Source: an uncultured Clostridia bacterium (GTDB lineage: Bacteria > Bacillota > Clostridia > Oscillospirales > Acutalibacteraceae). Taken from it: DNA of 12,458 nt. Below the pieces are notes generated by a model. It was not told where the DNA came from. It did no database searches and saw nothing but the letters and a program-made list of their open reading frames with translations. The translations under genes were made by a program, and so were the position numbers. The stretch spans positions 1 to 12,458 of the forward strand of contig CALWKP010000112.1 in assembly GCA_944381295.1 (NCBI GenBank). Reading direction: 5' to 3'. The stretch's first letter is position 1. Every line of letters starts with the position of its first letter. This document shows positions 7,109-12,458 of this stretch, one piece after another.

Positions 7109-8193
7109 CAGACACCTCGTGCATGGGTTTCCACGTAGCGGATAATCTCCTGTGCCTCTTCGGGGGTATCGGCTTCCGTATGAAGATAAAGTCCCTTGTG
7201 GGAGAGATTATCCATCAATTCGGGAATATCTTTGGCGGGGGTCATGATAATCAAAGACTTTCCGGCTTTCTGAATCCGTTGGAGAGTCGGCAGATAGTGA
7301 ACTGCCGAAGGCTGACCTGCTACATGAGTCCACTGGACAGCTTTCAGTTTTTCCAGACCAAGAATGATGTCGAGATGTTTGGTTTGTTCGATTCCATCAA
7401 AATGGTATACCGGATAGTCGATCCAGCGAATTTGTTCTTCTAATTCTGGCTTGACAAATTCCTCATACATTTCCTGAGAGATCATCACAGAAAGGTCAGC
7501 CTGCATGTGCTGTACCCGTCCTGGAGTCCAAAGATGCATCCAGGCATGTGATCCGCCCTGCATCGTGTGTGGAGTGAGAAGCTGGTAAAATTTTTCACTG
7601 GAATCAAGCCATCCACGATTGAGCATCCGAATAGCGGAAAGAACTGTGTCGGGATCGGCAAGCATATCCATCAAGAGATTTTCTGTACCATATAAATGTG
7701 CCATCGCATCCAACGTACCGCAGTTATCAGGCATGGAAACCAAAAATTTTCCGTCGCCTGCTTTGGCCAAATAATCCGCCAGAGCAAGGTGTTTTTCCAG
7801 AATGTCCGGTTTCCAGCAAGTGTCAAAAGTCTGCTCTAAATCGTCCCAAACAGGATCAAACCAAATCGTATCATGCCCATATTCCGGGACAGCACCAAAA
7901 TAATTACAATGTCCGGAGGTGCCAAAGTTCAGGAATATAATTGGTAAAGTATCGCCGCCCAGAAAAGTATTTTCAATGCGATGAATATTATTTTTTAAGA
8001 TAGTTTCCGGATCAGTCCAGTAAGCTAGGAGCTTTTCCGGGGATTCATCCGGGTCAGGATTCAGAAACATGGAGGTTACTTCACCGGGCTTTTTGGGGGC
8101 GGGAACGGAAATACAAACTCTATCCTCAATTTCCTGGTTCCCAAAAGCGAGCATACGTTTTTGGACTTTTTCAAAATCTTCTTTATAATACAT
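7108..8193 (-). CDS. Uroporphyrinogen-decarboxylase-like (URO-D fold) protein of unknown role
   Basis: The 361-residue protein resembles the URO-D/cobamide-methyltransferase superfamily in its second half: QADLSVMISQEMYEEFVKPELEEQ (231-254), PVYHFDGIEQTKHLD (261-275), KAVQWTHVAGQPS (284-296) and a closing HTEADTPEEAQEII. It is unlikely to be a true HemE, since the substrate-binding PVWFMRQAGR-type motif is absent. The zinc-binding His-x-Cys of MtaA/MtbA-type methyltransferases is replaced by His-Phe-Asp (264-266), so that chemistry is also doubtful. Proteins of this kind are found, as I recall, beside sugar ABC transporters and glycosidases in clostridia, without an assigned function. ATG 8193 is preceded by TGAGG. 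It lies downstream of the GH38 gene and a hairpin. Length and motifs look undamaged, unlike its neighbours. Confidence 0.8.
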   Translation of the reverse strand: MYYKEDFEKVQKRMLAFGNQEIEDRVCISVPAPKKPGEVTSMFLNPDPDESPEKLLAYWTDPETILKNNIHRIENTFLGGDTLPIIFLNFGTSGHCNYFGAVPEYGHDTIWFDPVWDDLEQTFDTCWKPDILEKHLALADYLAKAGDGKFLVSMPDNCGTLDAMAHLYGTENLLMDMLADPDTVLSAIRMLNRGWLDSSEKFYQLLTPHTMQGGSHAWMHLWTPGRVQHMQADLSVMISQEMYEEFVKPELEEQIRWIDYPVYHFDGIEQTKHLDIILGLEKLKAVQWTHVAGQPSAVHYLPTLQRIQKAGKSLIIMTPAKDIPELMDNLSHKGLYLHTEADTPEEAQEIIRYVETHARGV

Positions 8194-8246
8194 GTTAGAA
8201 CCTCATATTGTAGAGATGATCAGGCCGGATGCCTGGAATTTGCAGA

Positions 8247-8281
8247 TGTTTGGGAGCCGGGAAATTCCCGGCCCCCAAACA
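8247..8281 (-). other. Strong intercistronic hairpin between GH38 and URO-D-like genes
   Basis: TGTTTGGGAGCCGGGAA (8247-8263) and TTCCCGGCCCCCAAACA (8265-8281) are inverted over 17 bp with a single A/C mismatch; the innermost pairs would open to form the loop. No T run follows on either strand, so it is more likely an mRNA-stabilising or processing structure, or a leaky attenuator, than a simple terminator. It starts 6 bases after the GH38 stop. Confidence 0.7.
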
Positions 8282-8287
8282 AAACCG

Positions 8288-10315
8288 TTAAGTAAGAGAG
8301 AATCGGAACGTACAAATTTGTCCCGGTTGAATCGAGAATTTCAAGAGATGATTCTGGAAATCCGCGTCTTCGGACGACTGTTCCGCCAAATTACAGCAAC
8401 TCACTTTCGCGATTGTTTCCGGCAGAGTGAGGGCAACATGTTGCTCGGTTTTCCCAATACAATAGACACGGAAAATCATGCCATTGCCATCCTCAGCAGG
8501 TTTGAATGCAGACAGCCGAACGTTGGACGGAAGATCAGAAAGAAAAGCTTCCGGATTTTCGCAGAGATGCAAAGCTGTGCTGGCGGGGAATTGGAATATC
8601 TGAGAAGGATGATTGCAACGGTCTGCCCAAGCAAAAGAACCAGATTTGTCCCAACTGGAAGAACGATAAGAAAGAGAAATATCAAAATGATGTTTGCCAA
8701 GACACTGGGCGCCTGGGGTTTCCAGACACCATCCGCCGTTTCCTACGCGGGTGAGCAGGTCAGCCCTGGAAAGCCATCCGACACAGCGCAGGAGCGTCAG
8801 ACGTAAAGCTGTACCCGATTCCGTTTGGCAAGCCTCATATTCGGTAAGCCCTTCGCATGCCAGAGAAACCCCGGAGGTTTCATTACCAGCATCACAATAG
8901 CCATGAGTAATGTTGGTGGGGAAGGGATATTCCATCCAGGTTTCTGGAACGGGAAGCTCCACGGGATGTTCCGTGACAGCAAACGCCGAAGAAGAACGGG
9001 AATAATCGGTGACAACTCCGGATGGAAACTCTGCTTGGAGTCGGTGGTCACATGACTGGTTATCTAAATCGATATGGAAAGAAACGGAATCAATTCCAGG
9101 ATGAAGGGAAACCGCAATGGTAACTGGATTTTTGATCAAGGTACTGCTGCGGGATTTTCTATCCTCGGAAAGACGGTCCGGAAGCATCAGGCAGCCTTTT
9201 ACCGTTAAAGTACTGGAAACGCCCGGAAGCTCAGATGCATTGATGCACAAACCATCCTGAGAGAGCGTATAAATCGCGTCATTTTTCGGCCAGGAATAGG
9301 TGTATTCGTCACCAGCATCTCCAACATCGGTCAGTTTGGCAACGCCGGTGTGAAGTTTTCCAGTTGCTTTTTCCAAAACACTAAAGAAAGAAGTGTTACG
9401 ATCAAACCATACTGCGTAAAATTCATTCTCAATTTTTGTGTTTTCCAGCGCTTTAGATGCCTGGGATGCTGCGGGACGTACTGTAAAAGAAGAAAGTCCG
9501 AATTTTGCTGGAGGGAGCAGCAAGGCGACACGGCAGCGGTTCGTGCGGTAAACTTCGGGAGCAGTGTGATCCTGAAGATGCATAGTGGAGAGTTCTACAT
9601 CACAAACTTTATCTGGAGAAGCATTATAAAGGGCAACAATTTTTTCGATATTCCGCTGCATAATAATATGGTCAGAGCTGTTCATTAGCAGGACAGAATC
9701 CGCAGAAGTACGGGAAGCAAGATCGCGAATCATTGCATTGATTCTGGGAATGGTTTCTTGTGGGTCCTCGCTGAGGTTTGCACTGTTTCCATACCCATTA
9801 GGCAAATGGACACACAGAATTTTAGAATCCTGATAGGGTGCATGCCAATAAAATTCTGTTTTTTCTACACTATTGGGAGTTCCGCGCCAGAAAACGGCGG
9901 TGGGAACACCAAGCCCTTCCAGAATTTGAGGCATCTGTTCCGGATGACCGAAAGAATCCGGCAAATATCCGACATTGGCAGCTCCGCCAAAATCCTCGCC
10001 AGCTTTGGTACCGGTCAAATAGTTACGGATATGGCTTTCCCCGCTGACAAGCATTTCGTCCGGAAGGATATACCAGGGACCAGCACTTAGTTTTCCGGAA
10101 GTGATTGCCTTTTTGAGGTGTTCGCGGTTTTCCGGGCGGATTTCCAGATAATCGTCAAGAATAATCAACTGGCCATCCAGCATAAAACAAGCATCAGTGG
10201 TTTCCGTTATATCCAGGACCGTATCAATCAAACGAACAAGTTTGGTTTTAAACTGTTCGCGGGTAAGATACCACTCACGGTCCCAATGGGTATGGCAAAT
10301 CATGTAAGCTTTCAT
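8288..10315 (-). CDS. GH38 alpha-mannosidase lacking the middle domain, probably inactive
   Basis: GH38 enzymes are zinc-dependent retaining alpha-mannosidases. The N-terminal catalytic part is clear: CHTHWDREWY holds zinc ligands His10 and Asp12, GYLPDSFGHPEQMPQIL holds the nucleophile and ligand Asp120, and MNSSDH holds the likely acid/base Asp215. After CDVELSTM (residue 245) the protein jumps within about 15 residues to RVALLLPPAKFGLSSFTVRP (262-281), a segment that normally comes some 200 residues later. The three-helix middle domain and the NHPHDSICG-type motif, whose His is the fourth zinc ligand, are not found. The C-terminal beta domain follows to residue 675; relatives are usually about 850-900 residues. 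The frame is open throughout. ATG 10315 has AAGGAGTT upstream and lies 13 bases after the permease stop. There is no signal peptide, so it acts, if at all, in the cytoplasm. Confidence 0.88.
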   Translation of the reverse strand: MKAYMICHTHWDREWYLTREQFKTKLVRLIDTVLDITETTDACFMLDGQLIILDDYLEIRPENREHLKKAITSGKLSAGPWYILPDEMLVSGESHIRNYLTGTKAGEDFGGAANVGYLPDSFGHPEQMPQILEGLGVPTAVFWRGTPNSVEKTEFYWHAPYQDSKILCVHLPNGYGNSANLSEDPQETIPRINAMIRDLASRTSADSVLLMNSSDHIIMQRNIEKIVALYNASPDKVCDVELSTMHLQDHTAPEVYRTNRCRVALLLPPAKFGLSSFTVRPAASQASKALENTKIENEFYAVWFDRNTSFFSVLEKATGKLHTGVAKLTDVGDAGDEYTYSWPKNDAIYTLSQDGLCINASELPGVSSTLTVKGCLMLPDRLSEDRKSRSSTLIKNPVTIAVSLHPGIDSVSFHIDLDNQSCDHRLQAEFPSGVVTDYSRSSSAFAVTEHPVELPVPETWMEYPFPTNITHGYCDAGNETSGVSLACEGLTEYEACQTESGTALRLTLLRCVGWLSRADLLTRVGNGGWCLETPGAQCLGKHHFDISLSYRSSSWDKSGSFAWADRCNHPSQIFQFPASTALHLCENPEAFLSDLPSNVRLSAFKPAEDGNGMIFRVYCIGKTEQHVALTLPETIAKVSCCNLAEQSSEDADFQNHLLKFSIQPGQICTFRFSLT

Positions 10316-10328
10316 AAAATATAACTCC

Positions 10329-11165
10329 TTATCCTTTCACGGCGCCGCTTGTCATACCAGCAATAAAATACCTTTGGAAAATCAAGAACAGAACGGCAGG
10401 AATGAATATCGCGATCGCGGTCGCGCAGGTGATGGGACCCCATTGCACGCCTTGTTCTGTCATGAAGGTGTACAGACCAATCGACATCGGCTGGATCGCA
10501 GTACGGGAAGTCAGCGTTAAAGCAATGATGAATTCGTTCCAGCAAGAGAAGAACGTGATAACAGATACAGCGACAATCCCAGGAACAGTTAGTGGAAGCA
10601 AAACTTTTAAGAAGGTTCCTACGGTGCTGCATCCGTCGATATAAGCAGCCTCGTCAAGGTCAGCAGGAATCGCATCAAAGAAAGATTTAAGGATCCAAAC
10701 AGAGAAGGGGATATTGATCGAGATATAGACTCCGATAAGTCCCTGGAAAGTGTCCAGCATCCGGAAGTTGTTCATCATAACATAGAGCGGGACAATCAAG
10801 ACGCTGGCAGGAAGCATTTTGGTAATAATGAGGAAAAGCATAAGAGGCTGATTCGCTTTAAAGCGATATCTGGAAAATCCATACGCAGCGAGAGCGGAGA
10901 GGATACCCGCAACCAATACGGTAGTAAACCCGATAAAAAGGGAGTTGCGGAAACCGATCGGCATCATTGTTTGGAAAAGGACTTTTTTATAATGATCCAA
11001 GGTCGGATTCGGGATATACCATTGCGGAGGATAAACAAACATATCTCCGGGATCTTTGAAACTGGTGATCGTTACCCAGTAGATGGGAGCAAAGAAAAGG
11101 AGGAACACCGCAGCATAAAAGACGTAGGTGATAACGGTCTTGATGATTTTTTGGGATTTTTTCAT
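10329..11165 (-). CDS. Sugar ABC transporter permease (MalG/CUT1 type)
   Basis: This is one of the two membrane subunits of a CUT1-class carbohydrate importer. Its 278 residues show a first membrane segment at about 11-32, further hydrophobic spans near 75-95, 107-130, 140-160, 195-215 and 243-265, and the cytoplasmic EAA loop EAAYIDGCSTVGTFLKVLLPL (172-192), which contacts the ATPase. The FAPIYWVTITSFKDP N-terminus is typical of the MalG-side subunit. ATG 11165 overlaps the stop of the upstream permease by 4 bases (ATGA), and AAGGGGGAAAAG lies upstream, indicating coupled translation. No ATPase gene is seen; such systems often share one encoded elsewhere. The sugar is unknown, but the context suggests a mannose-containing glycan. 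No damage is visible. Confidence 0.94.
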   Translation of the reverse strand: MKKSQKIIKTVITYVFYAAVFLLFFAPIYWVTITSFKDPGDMFVYPPQWYIPNPTLDHYKKVLFQTMMPIGFRNSLFIGFTTVLVAGILSALAAYGFSRYRFKANQPLMLFLIITKMLPASVLIVPLYVMMNNFRMLDTFQGLIGVYISINIPFSVWILKSFFDAIPADLDEAAYIDGCSTVGTFLKVLLPLTVPGIVAVSVITFFSCWNEFIIALTLTSRTAIQPMSIGLYTFMTEQGVQWGPITCATAIAIFIPAVLFLIFQRYFIAGMTSGAVKG

Positions 11166-12037
11166 GAATTCTTTTCCCCCTTAAAGACAACCATATAGAT
11201 CAAGGTAAGGATGAGACTGATGAAAAGCATGACGACGGCCATAGCGGCGCCGCGGCCTAATTGATAGAAGTTGAAGGCGGAATGATACATGTAGAGCGGG
11301 AGGACCTCTGTGGCGTTTTTTGGCCCGCCGCCGGTGAGCGCATAGATAATATCGAAATACCCAATCGTACTGATGGTAATCATAATCAAATTGATCAGGA
11401 AGGTACTCTTCATCATCGGGATCGTGATGTGAAGGAACCTATTGATGGCGCCAGCGCCATCAATAGAAGCGGCTTCATAAAGATCAGCAGGGATTTTTTG
11501 AAGTCCTGCCATTTCGAGCATGAAAGTAAAAGGGACACCGATCCAAACGGTAACAAAAATCAAGGTAGTCATAGCGTTGTCAAGGCTGAGCCAATCTCTG
11601 GGAGCAACGCCGAAGTTCAGCAGAAGAGCGTTCAAAAGACCAAGTTTTCCGCTGCGGAGGATCCATTTCCAGGTGAGGCCCAAAGCGATTGGCGGAACGA
11701 CCCAGGGCAGCATGACACTGGTACGGCCAAGCCAGGAGAGAGGCCGGGATTTCTGGAAAAGGCAAGCAAGGGCAAACCCAAAACAGAATTGCCCGATAAC
11801 GACAAAAATAGAAAAAATCAGAGACAAGCGGATGCTGTTCCAAAACTCTTCGTCAGCAAGGAGATCTGCGTAATTCTGTAAGCCAATCAAGTTTTCCTGG
11901 CCCATATACATAAGATTCAGGTCGGTTACACTGAGATAAAATGAATAGAAAAAAGGATAGACCGTAAAGATACAGATCCAGAGCAGTGCAGGAGCAATGA
12001 AAAACACATACGCATATTTATGTAGCAGTTTCTGCAT
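11162..12037 (-). CDS. Sugar ABC transporter permease (MalF/UgpA type)
   Basis: This is the partner membrane subunit of the CUT1 importer, 291 residues from the chosen start. Hydrophobic spans lie near 9-32, 70-94, 105-122, 147-170, 212-232 and 264-285. The EAA loop is YEAASIDGAGAINRFLHITIP (187-207). The typical GGGP segment (YALTGGGPKNATEVLPLYMY) follows. The start is ATG 12037 because GGGGAGG stands 7 bases upstream; an in-frame ATG at 12061 would add eight residues but has no ribosome site and lies next to the hairpin. It overlaps the next permease by 4 bases. It appears intact. Confidence 0.94.
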   Translation of the reverse strand: MQKLLHKYAYVFFIAPALLWICIFTVYPFFYSFYLSVTDLNLMYMGQENLIGLQNYADLLADEEFWNSIRLSLIFSIFVVIGQFCFGFALACLFQKSRPLSWLGRTSVMLPWVVPPIALGLTWKWILRSGKLGLLNALLLNFGVAPRDWLSLDNAMTTLIFVTVWIGVPFTFMLEMAGLQKIPADLYEAASIDGAGAINRFLHITIPMMKSTFLINLIMITISTIGYFDIIYALTGGGPKNATEVLPLYMYHSAFNFYQLGRGAAMAVVMLFISLILTLIYMVVFKGEKNS

Positions 12038-12075
12038 GGAAGAACCTCCCCATTTGAGCATGATAGCATAGGAAA

Positions 12076-12110
12076 CGGCGGCACATTTTGCTATGGAAAA
12101 TGTGCCGCCG
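12076..12110 (-). terminator. Hairpin after the binding-protein gene, probable attenuating terminator
   Basis: CGGCGGCACATTTT (12076-12089) and AAAATGTGCCGCCG (12097-12110) form a perfect 14-bp stem with a 7-base loop. On the minus strand it is followed by TTTCC, a short T run. Such structures between the binding protein and permease genes commonly limit read-through or protect the upstream mRNA, giving excess binding protein. Confidence 0.75.
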
Positions 12111-12127
12111 CAAATATTACGGATAGA

Positions 12128-12458
12128 TTATTTTACCATAGAATCGGCGACGGCTTGGGCATCAGCAGCAGCCTGATGAATAGCGGCGCCAAGATCCTCT
12201 TCGCCGGTAGCAGCACTTTGTACCAACTGCTGGAATGCTTCGTCGATAGCGCTGTAGAGCGGGACGGCATCACGAGTGTGACCACCGTAGGGACCCTGGG
12301 AATAGGACTGCCAAACCGGGTCATCTTTGAACAGAGAGTTATGGGATTTCGTTCGGAACTCTCCAGACGTTCCAATATCCAGATCAGCCATATTTGCAGA
12401 TTTCCAAGGACCACAGAAGGGGTTTATGAAGAGGTCAAGGGCCTTCTGGAGAATAATC
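12128..12458 (-). CDS. Sugar ABC transporter solute-binding protein, C-terminal part, probably internally deleted
   Basis: Only the last 109 codons are in the window; the 5' end lies beyond 12458. The frame is open to the edge, so the ATG at 12391 is internal. GPWKSANM near the start of the visible part matches the conserved GPW segment of family 1 extracellular sugar-binding proteins. The tail, from DPVWQSYSQGPYGGHTRDAV to the stop, matches their usual C-terminal helices (IDEAFQQLV, then Ala/Glu-rich repeats). GPW is normally followed by roughly 150 residues, including a beta region and a conserved helix; here about 94 remain, and GTSGEFRTKSHNS leads directly into the tail. LFINPFCGPW also looks shorter than the usual LF-x-GKAAM-x-GPW spacing. 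I infer in-frame deletions. It is followed by a hairpin and the permeases. Confidence 0.8.
   Translation of the reverse strand, partial: IILQKALDLFINPFCGPWKSANMADLDIGTSGEFRTKSHNSLFKDDPVWQSYSQGPYGGHTRDAVPLYSAIDEAFQQLVQSAATGEEDLGAAIHQAAADAQAVADSMVK

Noticed and set aside
6942..7124. 60-codon minus-strand open frame across the URO-D-like stop
   Set aside because: It is out of frame with both neighbours and has no ribosome site or recognisable motif; the ATGA-coupled frame explains the region better.
6982..7443. 153-codon plus-strand open frame
   Set aside because: Most of it is antisense to the URO-D-like gene, and there is no ribosome site or family motif.
7108..8193. True uroporphyrinogen decarboxylase (hemE) for haem synthesis
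   Set aside because: The HemE substrate-binding motif is absent, there are no other haem genes nearby, and the operon is for sugars.
8192..8806. 204-codon open frame on the plus strand
   Set aside because: It lies antisense to the GH38 gene, which has clear family motifs, and its translation shows no recognisable domain.
11261..11881. 206-codon open frame on the plus strand
   Set aside because: It is fully antisense to the MalF-type permease; the highly charged translation is what the reverse of hydrophobic codons gives.

Overview
The window looks chromosomal and comes from a low-to-moderate GC Gram-positive anaerobe, most likely Bacillota, class Clostridia (Oscillospiraceae or Lachnospiraceae-like). 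This rests on strong AGGAGG-type ribosome sites, several TTG/GTG starts, a monofunctional HisB, separate hisI and hisE, and a sugar ABC operon with no ATPase gene in view. It is not obviously mobile: I see no transposase, integrase, tRNA, rRNA or CRISPR array.

Region 1 (1-3903, + strand) is the 3' part of a tightly packed histidine operon: hisD (5' end outside the window), hisC, hisB, hisA, hisI, hisE, then a stem-loop terminator. hisH and hisF, the two IGP synthase subunits that often flank hisA, are absent from this run. Region 2 (3928-6402) holds an RluC/RluD-type pseudouridine synthase on the minus strand, divergent from pyrE-radC on the plus strand. Two well-formed, nearly abutting promoters lie between them, and a bidirectional terminator follows radC.

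Region 3 (6370-12458, all minus strand) is a sugar import and breakdown operon. In transcription order it has a solute-binding protein (3' part only), a stem-loop, two ABC permeases, a GH38 alpha-mannosidase, a second stem-loop, a uroporphyrinogen-decarboxylase-like protein, a short remnant resembling a GH31 glycosidase, and a broken YdaE-type D-lyxose/D-mannose isomerase. The inferred role is import of a mannose-containing glycan or glycoside, release of mannose, and its isomerisation to fructose.

The main observation is that region 3 appears to be decaying unevenly. The GH38 enzyme seems to lack its middle domain, including the usual fourth zinc ligand, while staying in frame. The binding protein appears short between its GPW motif and its C-terminus. 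The GH31-like gene is reduced to about 300 bp. The isomerase has lost its start codon, has a one-base frameshift and has lost its last third. The two permeases and the URO-D-like gene look intact. I did not find a clearly new biological system; the best candidates for follow-up are the URO-D-like protein of unknown role and the decay pattern, which must first be separated from assembly error.
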